A DNA stretch of 64,000 nucleotides, from positions 7,905,915 to 7,969,914 of the forward strand of contig OW121846.1 of assembly GCA_933228895.1 (NCBI GenBank), given 5' to 3'. Positions 23,701-35,700 of this stretch are shown here, piece after piece. Under the pieces are notes generated by a model. The model saw only the letters and a program-made list of their open reading frames with translations, was not told the origin of the DNA and searched no databases. The stretch comes from Platycnemis pennipes. Lineage: Eukaryota; Arthropoda; Insecta; Odonata; Platycnemididae. Both the position numbers and the translations under genes were made by a program. Within the stretch, counting starts at the first letter, position 1; each line of letters starts with the position of its first letter.

Positions 23701-26700
23701 AAATTACTACAAATGATATGAAAGATCATGCCTATATAATTTTTAATTTGATAGTATATAAAGTTTTTACTTAACTCTCCTTTGATTTGAAATTTGCGCA
23801 CAGCAGGCATGGAAATTTGTACATTACAAATGAACAAAATGTCAAGTTCCCTTTAAAACTTAAGTAAATTTCTATTACAATGGAGTAAATCAGCCACTTT
23901 AACCATACAACCTCTAGATGCAGGATAAGCCAAGAATTGAGGCTTCTGTAATGCTTCAGTTAGGATGCCACCCAATAATTATTTAGGAAGAAGTGGTTAA
24001 GTGGCCTTCCAATCTTTTTACATTGAGGCCTTTGCATTAAACTGGAAGCCAGTCCACCAAAAATATAGCCAATTGACACAAGGAAAAACAATATTAAAAT
24101 TACAAAAAACTTACTTTCAGAGGGGTTTGACAGAGACTGCAGAAGTATAACGATGCTGTTGAGTTGCTCTATTTCCTGTTTGTTTTTGAGGCGACCGGTG
24201 GCAGACTATTTAGGAACCACGCAATTGAAGAGTTCAGATTGTACCAATGAGGAAGCTTTAGAGGAAGGTGTGGAGAGAAACCATATAGCATACTTCTTAA
24301 AAGTCTTGCGCCATAAATTAGTACCTGGAATGTTAACAAAAATTTACTGCTATAGGGATCTGATGAGAACATAATACATATTGACTATTTCATCCAGATA
24401 AGTAACCACCTTAAAAATTCCTCATCAATGAAGACATCCATTTTAACACCAGCATCAACAGGGTTACAGGTTTCCTGCATCAATAACTCGAATTATACCT
24501 AGAAAATTAATAGCAACTGTAAACATCAAATGAGCTTATACCTGTAAATAGTTTCATTATTCCAACTGAAAACAAACTTACCTTCCATTGTGGAATGAGT
24601 ATGCCTCTTATCAAATTCAATTAGGATATAATGAGAACTTCATACTGACATCATTTGATTCCAAAGAAATAATCAGCATACACAATTCTCATCACTGAAC
24701 AAATCCATACCACACATCAGATTCACCAGTGTTTTTACAGTTTTCTGCATCCCTAACTGAAAAAAATACCAGGAAAATTCATTACATCTGTAAATATCAA
24801 ACATGGTTACACCTGGTAAATAAGTTTCACGACTTCAAGGAAAACCAAACAAAGGAATAAGCAACTTATAGAATAGAAGCTATAGAAGGAATAAGAACTA
24901 GTTATTTATGGGAATTAAAGCACTCTTTCCTTCATAAGAAGGTAACAACACTTGGAAAATTCACCACTTCAAAATTTACAAAGAAATACTGTTCACTATC
25001 TCAGGTATCATTGAGGAAGTAATGCACCCTGAGTAGGTAACAAAAATTAGCTTTACCATGAAACAAGTTCCACAACCTCAAAATATCACTGGCACAGAAG
25101 AATTCATGCAATTTTTCGTTAGACTTTGTTAGGCTTGATTAGTTCAAGAGGGGTTCTAACAACATATAAACAACACACATCAAATACAAAATCCATTCAG
25201 GAATGAGCATTTGAGGCATTCATGCCATACCATTAGCCATTCGAGAGGAAATCACATTTATCTCCAATCAATATACCTTACATCATATAACATTTATCTT
25301 TCATGCATTCGTCCACGACGTATGAAACAGGCTAGATAAAGTTCGTCAGTGTTACTGCACAACAAAATTTAAATTTTAAAGTAACAATAATGCACAACAC
25401 GTATTTTATAATTCACTTTCACGCACAATACAATAACTTAATCATAATTAAAAGACACTCCACTCAACAGAACTTACTATATGGGATAAATATAAAGCAA
25501 GAAGGAACGAGTGTTCATTCATTTAAGCTATATCCTCGCCTAATACAAAAAGCATAGGCCCAAGGTTGTTAATTGACCATCTAACAATAAAAGTTAATCT
25601 TTGATATCGGTTTACACTTCATTACTTTCATCTATGCAACAAGAACACATATTCCACAAACATAATTACTACCTTGCATAAAACTTTGATTTCACTAATC
25701 AGTCCATCGAGGACTGACGATGTCTTCCCATAAAGGAATGCAATAGTCACAATTTCTTACATACTTGTTACTGAAATAAAATAACTCAATTACTGCTGTT
25801 GGTTAACATAATATAACCAACCATTCACTTTAGAATGCATCCGATACAGGTGTAACCTACCCTAGTACGAAATAAATACGATATTAATAAGATTGTGGTT
25901 AGCATGCATTTCAAGAAATACTGAAGCAATAACACCATTTCATGCTATTTTACAACTTACCGGTGGAAGGTAGGGCCATTTCTTTCCATTTTGGCGATTA
26001 CTGTTCCCATTGAGCAAACACGTATCGAGCAGGAATACACCTGCAAGTGAAAAATAAACATTGCATTTTCCCGCCAGACAGTAAGTCTGTGGATAAAGAT
26101 AATAATTTTCAGAAGAATAAAAACACTTTAAAGTATTTACGAACCTTCAGAATACCTCGCCAGTCACATGCTTCATTTAAACTTGATATTTTCTAAGCAC
26201 GTCGCTCACGGTAAATTCACGAAATCGTAGCACGACATGGCTAAATGCGCAAGGCGGCGCAAGCGCTCAAGGATACCGATGTTAGTTATGTACGCTTCAC
26301 CGCAGAGTTTTGTAATAATAATAAATTAATTGTTCGGCTCGGTTCGGTTGGTCTTGTGACATAGAACTCGTCAATAAGATTAAAACAATAGTAGCACAAG
26401 GGAGCTAGAATAATATACAATTAATAATATTATACGCAGAGCGGGCATAAACATATAGATGCTGTATACAAAGCAAGCTTATAAAAGTATAAACATTGTG
26501 CGAGCATAAAAACATATACGATAAACATGTAAAAAAATAATTAGAATTAAAAGACACATTTAGAGATTCTCATCAAAATACTTATTCAAGCTGTAATGCA
26601 ATTTGCTTAGTAGAATTTTACATAATCTACCCTTGAAAGTGCCCCCTCCAGTAACCTCAACGAGAGAAACGATGAGAATATGTGGAGTATTAGGCGGTAC

Positions 26701-29700
26701 TGGGTGAAAAAACTACAGTATGTCAGCGTTCGCTTTCCTCTTCGAGAGAATCTCCGAAATACAGCCTTTAGTTATGGTAAAAGTATGCCACAGCAAGTTT
26801 GATGCAAACTTGCCATAACAACTTTGTCATAACAAGCCTATGACAACCCTATGACAAGTTTGTCGTAAGCTTGCATGCTATCTGGGACCGTAGACCAACA
26901 ATGGCAAAAAATAATTTTAGTGAGATATTCTTGTTATAAGCCATACTCACTACAGCATACTTCTACTGTTGTTTCCTTCTATCAATAGCCACTGGTGAAG
27001 GTTTCACACTTGCCAAAAGTGAAAATTTTACACTACGTTCGGGCCCAAAGAATATGACTCAGTCTTCAATAGAATATAAAAAGCTAATAGAGTAAAACCT
27101 CTACCTAGTGAACCTCTTCATACCATAAAACACCATTTAACATATTATTTTCTAGGTCCCACCAAAATTTGCATGAAATTATATGGAGAAACCTCTTCCT
27201 ATAGTACCTCTATATTTTCTAAAAACTCATTACTGAGAATAAACCCTCATGACCAACCAAGAACCTCCATGGAAAAAAATATTCAGCTATTATATTTGCA
27301 AAAAGGATAGTAAAACTAGTTTCCAGTGTAAGTAAAACTTGCAAATTTACGTAAACCTCTCAGATGAATTCCTATATACCCACATACGAGATTAACATAT
27401 GATGCAGCCATCGTACCGGCATCCGAGCATTTGTTATATTTTAGGTTTCAAATTAACTTCAAAGGAGAATTTAGCCTATTCTGACTTCATGTTATTTTCA
27501 AATCCCCATGAAAATGCTGTTATTTTCAATTCCCCATGCTGCAAGTGCACAAAGCGGAAACTAGAAAGTTTCCGAGACTTGCTTTGCAAACCTGGTGCAA
27601 GTTTGCAGCAAGTTTACTGTGCTATCTAGGTTTTATCAAAATTTTAATTGATATTTTTTGAATGTTTATGATAGTCTACCAACTGTGATACCACAATATA
27701 ATTACAATATTGACCAGTTAATTCTGCCTTGTGCTATTGAGGAGAGTATAATCTGGAGAAAGTTAGAATCTCTCGATACTAGTAAAGGACCTGGCCCCGA
27801 CTGTATTTCTTCATTAGTTTTAAAATTGTTTACCTCATTTTTGGCTATCCCCTTGCTTTTATTTTTAATCTTTCTCTTTCTGTCAGTATCTTTCCAAATT
27901 CTTAGATATTCTCATTCATAACACCCATATTTAAGAGTGGTAATCAAAATATTTGTAGAGATTATTGACCAGTAACAGTTGAATCAACTCTGGCTAAACT
28001 TCTTGAAAACCGTATTCTTGATATTACTATCACTGTTTTGATGCCGATCATCAGCTCAGATCAACATAATTTTCTTGAAGGTAGATCTACAGCTACCAAC
28101 TTGCTCACATTTCAGAATTTTGTACTTTCCTCTGTTCATTCAGCCAATCATGTTTTACATTCAGATTTCAGCAAAGCCTTTGATAAGGTAGGCCATCCCC
28201 ATTTATTGGCAAAGTTAAAATCACAAGGTATTGGTGGTTCTCTACTAAATTTGTCCAACTGCACCCAAAGTGTCAAATTTAATTATGTGCTGTCCTCACA
28301 GATTAATGTTACATCAGGCCCCATTTCCACTACTGACATTCTACCACGGTTATTTCAGCCCTCATACCTACCTGCGTTCCAGTTAGCTACAGTGTTACCC
28401 TTGTAATCACTGCTTTCGTCACATAGCGGTTACCAGTATTCCAGTTCAAAAGAAAATCGACGATCGTTATAGAAATGCGCAAAGATGGTAGCACATTGAA
28501 GTGTGTAAGAACTTGAAGTTTTATTCAAGAATCTATATTGATTGTTATAATCAATTGTCGTCGGGCTTATCGCGTACGCCTACGGAGCAAGTCCGTCTCC
28601 TCATCAGCAAAGTTTTTGCAATTCTTTTGTTCGGTCATCGCTGGGAAAATATAATTAAATTATGTGAACCATAGGTAATAACAACTCTGGAGCATCATTG
28701 AGCATTGACAAAAATCAAGTATGAAGCCAAACAAAGACACCACACCAACCACGTTTTCCTAGATGCACACACCGGGATCCTTCACCGCTATTCGTGATTC
28801 AACTGTTTTCCCATAATTCTTACCAGGATTTTGACTAACTTGCGTTCCAATTACAAAAAAGACACGACGGTAACCACTATTCCCTGATCTTACAAGGTTA
28901 TCTCAATGCTAGTAGGACTATCTACCATGGTAGGCGTTTTCGAGCGTTTCCATTACTAGCATTGCACGGGTAGAGAGTTACCGTCGTAGAAATGTTAGTA
29001 GTGGAAACGGGGCCTCAGGAGTTCCACAGGGATCTCTTTTGGCAGGGATCAAAGCAAGCTTGCTGCAGGGCTGCAGCAAGCTTGCTCTGCTATGTGGACT
29101 CTATTAAACTATTAAACGTGTTAAAGATCTAGGTGTCACCATGGCTTTAGATATCACTTTTCATGATCAAATTATTTCTTTTTGTAACAAAGCATCCTAA
29201 CTTATAGGCTTCATACATTGAGTTGCCACAAATTTCATTGACCCTAAAATCATTGCTATTTTATATAAATCTTTAGTTTGTTCCATCTTTAAGTACTGTG
29301 TTGTTCCATGTTATGATGGTTACATTAATAGACTTGAAAAATTAGAATAAAAGATTATCAAAATGATAAGATACAAGTTGGGTTACTCATATTTGGATGT
29401 ACACTTGAATGAAAGAAGTAGAAATCCACGTAAGTCGAAACACCACAACTTACTTATTCATTTTTGAACCATTAGTGGTGCCGCTTTCACGGTGGCAATT
29501 GGCGACGATTACACAAAATGTCTACTACTTTTACTAACGCCTACCAAACTACTTTTGAGAGGCCATTAAATTAGCATAATATGACAAAGCCGAGAGTAAC
29601 ACAAATCTAATATTTCTTTCACTGGACATTTATATCTAAAATAATAATAGCTACTCAAAACTTCTTTTTTTGCTGTAATGTACAACAGGTGTCATCTATG

Positions 29701-32700
29701 GAGTGATAATTAAGCACACATTGACTTACGCGGGAAGGTCAAACTACGCCGAAAAAAGACATTGATGCCTGATCACATCAGGCTTTTTCACCATCACGAT
29801 GATCAGATACAGTAGAACCTCTATTTTACGAAGTTGAAGGGACCCAAAAATTTGAGCTTTGTAAATCAGAGGGTTTGTAAATTGGAGGTTATCTTCCATT
29901 AACTCCTCTGCCTCCGGAACTGATGTTTCACCAAAACCAGCTGATCTCCAACAGTTGGAAATAGTTTTTGGGGTGACACTGTCCCATGCTCTGGCAACAC
30001 CTCGCACAGCATGGAGCAATGTCCATGGAGGCAAATCATGCACATAAGAGGCTTGATCTGCTAAAACTACTAAAACTCTGCTGACAAGAATGCGAGTATA
30101 CTTTCAATGCAATTAAACACTATGCTGTACTTAATTAGTCAAATAGTTATGTTAGGGTTGAAATCAAACTAATTACTATAACAAATAATTGTCATCTGCT
30201 CATTCTGGGAAAAAACAACACTCAGGTAAAAATATCTCTTTTGCAATTCATTTGAAACTGGTTTGAAACTCTTTTAAACACATTAAACTCATCTTCAACT
30301 GATTTTGAACTGATTTGCACTGGTTTGTATCCCAATTTTTAGTGTCATGCTCATTTGGAACCCATTTTCACTCAATTTTGCAACACATTATCAAACTATT
30401 TTTCAACTAATTTTCTGCTAAACTGTTATGCAACTGATTTTTATTCTTTAATTCTTATGCAACTGATTTTCACTCAATTTTGCTACCGATTTAAAACTGT
30501 TTTAAGCCGAGTTTACACGATGCATTTACACGCGCGCGTAGATGCGTGAACACATTCACCATCAAAATTGCACCGTGTAAACACTCAAAATTGCGTGAAT
30601 GCGTGGACAGAAAATAGCCCCTGTTCTATTTTGGTGAATGTGTGCGAGCAATTTGTAGTCGTCCACGCATCTGTCCATCAACGTACTTGCACGGGTAAAT
30701 GCATCGTGTAAACTCGGCTTTACAACTCCCCTGAGAGCACACTAAAAATTGTAGACTTCTAAATTTGGTCAATTTAACGTCTACAGATAACTTCACTGAT
30801 TGAAGTGATTGAAGTTTGCTGTAGACCAAGACACGATAATAAAGTCCTATGACGGATGCTGTCGACCAAATTTGAAAACAAAACAAATTTAACATTATAT
30901 GTTTTCAATAGTTCACCATGATACCCGTTTAAATATTTATAGAAAACGGAATTACTGGTACATCGGCAAACATTCTTTCGTCATTATTAGCCCATTACTG
31001 AGCTTAAACAATATCATCCGGTAGAAATTCCGCTCATATGGCCAAGTTGGCTGCACTTGCTCCGGCAGTTTTCTTTTGTTAAATCGTGCCTGCGCATGGA
31101 AACGCAAGAAACACACGTAAACATGTGCCGAATCTTATTGGAGTGTAGTTGAAATTTATCATCTCAGTGTTTTTTCACACTCTAGTTACATAATATTCAG
31201 TTGTCTTATGCATTCTTGTATTCTAAATAATAAATAGGCTCCGGTTCATCCGCTAGGGACTTGTGTACTGAGGCTGTATCGTAGTGGTAAGTGTACTTTG
31301 AAATTAAAGGCAATGGAATAATGTCTGCTTAGAAATCGTTTTTTTTTCTGTAGCGTCTGCGTTTTATTGTCTTTACAGATTTTCTCAACCGTAGAATACT
31401 TGTTCTCCGAAGTTACCAGTAACGTCACGAAGTTGTCAAAAAATACGTCGTTGAACGAAGGATCCTTGAAATTTCAACGTGTGTTACTATACTGCTAGCA
31501 GATATGGTACTGTAGTGGGGTATTTGGACCTTTTTCCTGTAATTGATGCCAAGTGAGGTTCCCTTTTGTTTGGTTTGCATTATATTGCCGAGTGAATAAC
31601 TGTGTTTGGCAACAAAATGATGTGATATCAATGAACTCTTTCTTTTCGTTTAAAATTTTGGTAATGCATAGACAGTGTCTTCGGAAACGCTGAGGAATCG
31701 ATTGATTGTGTGTTGAGGTGCTGTTGTGTAAATTTTGTATAATTCATTTGAACTGGACTTCTGGTAAATAAAGGTATTTATTATTATATTTTTGTTATAT
31801 GTTGATGGTTTCTGGCGTAATTCCTGTAGAAGCGGTTGGATTTGGTGTTTTTCAGGCATTTTCGTCGAAGTCATTTTTTTGTAATAGTCAACTAAATTGT
31901 TTTTATGCACAGAATAGTACTGTACCACTATAAGTTTCGACTAGTACGCAGCGTAATTATTAGTTTGCCTCATGATGAAGTGTCGTAGAAACGTACGTTA
32001 CGTAGTTAGTATATTAAATATTAAACTACGTAGTTGGTAGGTATATTAATATTCTGTGGGGAAAACCAAAGTTTACTGTCTTGTTACATTTTTGTGTTGA
32101 TTATCGCACTACCATGAAACTGCAAACTTTGTGCTCTCAGGGTCATATTAAATAAAACTGTGATGCAACTGCTTTTTACTTAAAAACTATTTTGCAACAG
32201 ATTTGCAGCTGCATTGCAACTCATTTTCCACTATTTTTAAAATCAATTGTAATTGATTTTCAACTAATTTTCATCTGGCTTGCAACTCATTTTCCACCTT
32301 TTCTTGAGGTCATCTGCAACTGATTTTCAACTGATATGCTTCGTGTTTCAAATTGCAAAGCAATTACAGATGAATTGCAAATGAGTATAGAAAATCTGTT
32401 GAAAATCAGTTTAAAATGAATAGCAAAAGAGATATTTTTACCTGAGCAGATACTGCATGAAATTCTCTGTGGTCAGTGTATCTACATCAAATTGAAAGGA
32501 TTTAAAAATTACACCTCAATTGTATTGATTCGCTGTATAGCATAGGCGTTATTCCTAAGGCTAGGAGACTCACTTTAGTAAAAGTGAATGAAACAGGCAT
32601 GAATTAAAAAAAAACAGATGAATATTTTCCTACAAATTTATAATGGTATGATCTTGGCTGCTGCAACTGAATTAAGTTCTTGTAGCTGTTCAGTTGGTAG

Positions 32701-35700
32701 ATCTTAAAATAAGGGGAATAACTCATAAGAGAATTAACTCATCCCGCGGAGTAATTTAAGCATATTCAATTATGCATTAATTAACGAAAGGGGTTTATTT
32801 AGTGCTAGTCGATTTGTGTTTAATGAAGCCATTTTAACATGGGAAAGCAAGGGATGCATTTTAACTAGGAAATTTCAAAACAAATTCCAACTGACCAAGT
32901 ATATTTCAGTGAAAAGACCAGAAAATGCCTTTTTTGAAGAAAGCGTATCGTTGAAATACATTTAAATATATTTCGCAGCTGATGAAAGTCAATCTTAGAA
33001 ATTCACTCAGTTAATTTGAAATTCCCTCCTTTTTAAGATGATTTCTACAGTGCTGACATCTAGCGGTGATTTACAGAAACTATTTACTCGCGGCTATAGA
33101 TAGCGATCGCATACTGAAAGTCGCGATCGCAAATTCTTACCTAACGACGCGAAACACTTCTAATGAAAAATTAAATAAACAAATTGCATCAAGATTTGAA
33201 TATAAGTAATATATTATTGCAAAATTAGTATTTTTTAATGAAACTAAGCTCCACGACAGCTGCAGCAAAGAACTTCCTACGGGAATGCTATTTTCAAGTG
33301 TAAGGCTGAACAAAGTTCTGAATTGGAGTTGCGGCGGCTACCTTAAAGCTAATTTTAAATAATTCCAGAGAAAATATGGATCCTTTGTGACGACGAGTTA
33401 GGTATTCACAATACACAAAATGATAGAAAAGGAATAGAAATTACCAAGCACTAATCCGATTATTTTAGGAACTGGGGCATTGTTTTCGAGAAGCAGGCAT
33501 CGTGCCATGCGTCTTTGAATATTTTTTCCATGGATCATATAATTAGGGTTGAATTGCGATTCGGATGATCAGTCTCTGGGATTTTTGCTACAGTTTAAGC
33601 ACTTCAAAAAGCACTATGCTCACTTTCGATTCTTCCACATTTTCCCATATGAAATACTTGGACCGAGGGCCCTCTCAACATGGCCTATCTGGCTTCAGCT
33701 GCTCCTGTCGCGGTATACAGCGATCGTTATTCCATTGTACTGAGTTCAGTGCTACAAAATAATTCAAAAACTTCATAAAACAGAGGTCAATCACTCCTAG
33801 GGACCGGCCTCTCACTTTGTAATACAGTAAAATCGAGGTTTCGTAAAATAGAGGTCATTTTACATGGTTTTCCTATATACAAAGATCGGGACCGGCGGAA
33901 TGGTTCGTAAATTGGTGTCATTTCGTAAATTAGAGGTTCGTAAAAAAGAGGTTCTACTGTATCACCTATAGAACTATGTAATGTCTTAAACTAGAGCTGG
34001 CATTCCAAACGCCTATAGTTTGGCATTAACTCTTGCACGCTTGGCAATGAGTCGCAGGTCATACCACAGTTGAATCAGTCACGGCAACAGAAACACGGAG
34101 AAACGTAAACATGTCACCGGCCTAAACATCCACGTAACTCAGATCCGTGCAAGTAGAGGGCTTACTGTAATGGCTCGTTTTTAGCATTTAAATCGTAAAT
34201 GCCAAGGTAGGAAATTTTAAGCAGCATATTGTAAACTAATAATTCTTGTCCATATAAGAATTCTTTGAAATTCCCCAATTTGAAAATCCTAACAAAAAAT
34301 ATCCTCTGAATTCTTCCAGCAACAGTAATTTCAGAAAGAGCCTTCAGTACTACTGGAAATTTGGTTGATAAAAAAAGAAATAGATTACATCCTGACAGAG
34401 TGAAAATGCTGCATTTTCTAAATGAATATTTGTAATCTGTTTTCATTTAATTTTCAATTTTATTTAAGAAAAATTAAACTTTGACTTTATTTATTTGATT
34501 TAAATTAAATTTAATTTAATTTAAACTTTGAATTTACTTTTGAAATTACCCATTATTTATATTTGCTCTCGAATATGTACTTAATTTCAGTGAGTGAGGA
34601 TTATATAATCATTATTCATTTATTATTTACTTTAAGAAATAAGATTCAGCTTCAATTCGGTATAATTAGAGAATTCACAAGAAAGGGAGCATAATTTAAA
34701 AATTTACAGATAAAAGGAAGATTTGAATTTGATAAAATTGAGGAGGATTAGGATTTGGTATTCGGATTCGGTCAAATTTTGGATTTGCCTCATCACTACT
34801 TTTCTTACATTGTACCATTTGTACCGTAAAAATTGTTGTAGAAGGATGACTGCCCATATATTTAATAAATAAGTGAATAAATAACCAGCCCAAGAAACAA
34901 ACAAATAAATAAATAAATGAATAAACAAATAAATAAATAAAATAAATACATAAATAAATAAATTTCTCTTGCCATAAATTCATTACATAATGAAAACAAT
35001 ACATCTAATGGCGAGGGAACATTGTCCCATTGAAAAAATGAATACAAATAAAAGGGAGACACAGGGGCATCGGAACTATTTTCACTGGGAGGGCGGCAAC
35101 CTTGAAAAGGGCCCACATTTTTTGTGGATAGGAGGGGTTAGGGACTTGAATTTCGATAAAAGAGCACATGAAGGTGTGAGATTGTGTGACAGGAAGTACC
35201 CGCTTCGACTGAGAGGGCCTGGGGACAAATTCTGGGGGGGAGGGCCTTGGGCCCCTCCTGCCCCCCCACTTCCGACACTGCTGGGGCTAAACTAAGGATA
35301 GTACCAAAACCATATGCCTCTGCAGTATCTACTAAATGTCTTACCCATGCTAGGAAGGCATACTCCTTATAACATTGAAAGCCACACTTCGAAAAGTTGG
35401 GTGCTAGAAGTAAGTAATATTAGGAGTACCAAATGAGGTAGATCACCTGGTTACGAGATATTTCATGATGCCCAAGACTTGGCTGACATCAAACACCCAT
35501 CCATAGTCCCACAAGGAGAACACTTGAGCAAAGAGGTGTGCAACGGAAGGGGTGAGGGAGGGAGCACTGGTGGTCACATGGTCCTCCTCGCGAGTGCAAC
35601 GAGCGTGGAAGTTGTAGCGATCAATCTTCTCAAACATGGACTTGGCAATCAGCTCCGACATCACTTGAGGGTCAGCCACCCCCACAAAAGTGCCAACCTG

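Larger units (their letters stand above)
27656..29500 (+). pseudogene. LINE RT pseudogene (LINE family 2-like), twice interrupted
   Basis: Plus-strand RT text: SLDTSKGPGPDCISSLVLK (27770), SSDQHNFLEGRSTATNLL (28047), HSDFSKAFDKVGHPHLL (28158). At 28316 it is cut by a 698-bp element and resumes at 29018 with GVPQGSLL. The catalytic YADD region is missing, replaced by about 45 bp that look like an end of a CCCACATAGCA-type element (29050-29096). It then continues with VKDLGVTMALDI (29120) and SIFKYCVVPCYDG. Several stops are present. Its similarity to the 9236-10111 copy is in domain order rather than sequence identity. Confidence 0.8.
29810..33959 (-). mobile_element. Tigger/pogo-like transposon with CAGTAGAACCTC ends, hosting a nested element
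   Basis: Inverted ends CAGTAGAACCTCTATTTTACG and (inward) CAGTAGAACCTCTTTTTTACG, given to 20 bases or fewer of match, are flanked by TA (29808-29809, 33960-33961). Near the left end the minus strand encodes a Tigger transposase C-terminal block, LLHAVRGVARAWDSVTPKTI then SNCWRSAGFGET (30010-29900), matching the family's 'AWxxVxxxTIxNCFrKAGF' motif. The rest of the gene is missing. Removing the nested 30194-32451 element leaves about 1.9 kb. The empty target is preserved at 45615-45616 in the second copy of repeat E. Confidence 0.87.
29556..34172. mobile_element. Repeat 'E' copy 1, split by a Tigger insertion
   Basis: The segments 29556-29809 and 33960-34172 together match one continuous sequence at 45370-45830 (shared blocks: TGATGCCTGATCACAT, TCATCTATGGAGT, CATGTCACCGGCC, and AGATCCG). 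In this copy a 4.15-kb element lies between them, and the TA of the target is duplicated. Repeat E ends near ...GGGCTTACTG-TA, which resembles a Tigger terminus. Its other end is undefined. Confidence 0.8.

Noticed and set aside
26160..26300. CpG-containing stretch considered as a promoter of a host gene
   Set aside because: It lies within the 23369-26886 element and inside the calcium-channel intron; if it is a promoter it more likely belongs to the element.
34862..35004. Hydrophobic minus-strand frame (repeated YLF)
   Set aside because: It is a translation of the TAAA microsatellite, not a membrane protein.
34990..35295. 101-residue plus-strand frame ending in a proline/glycine-rich run
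   Set aside because: It overlaps low-complexity GGGGG/CCCCC sequence and a TAAA microsatellite; composition explains the openness.
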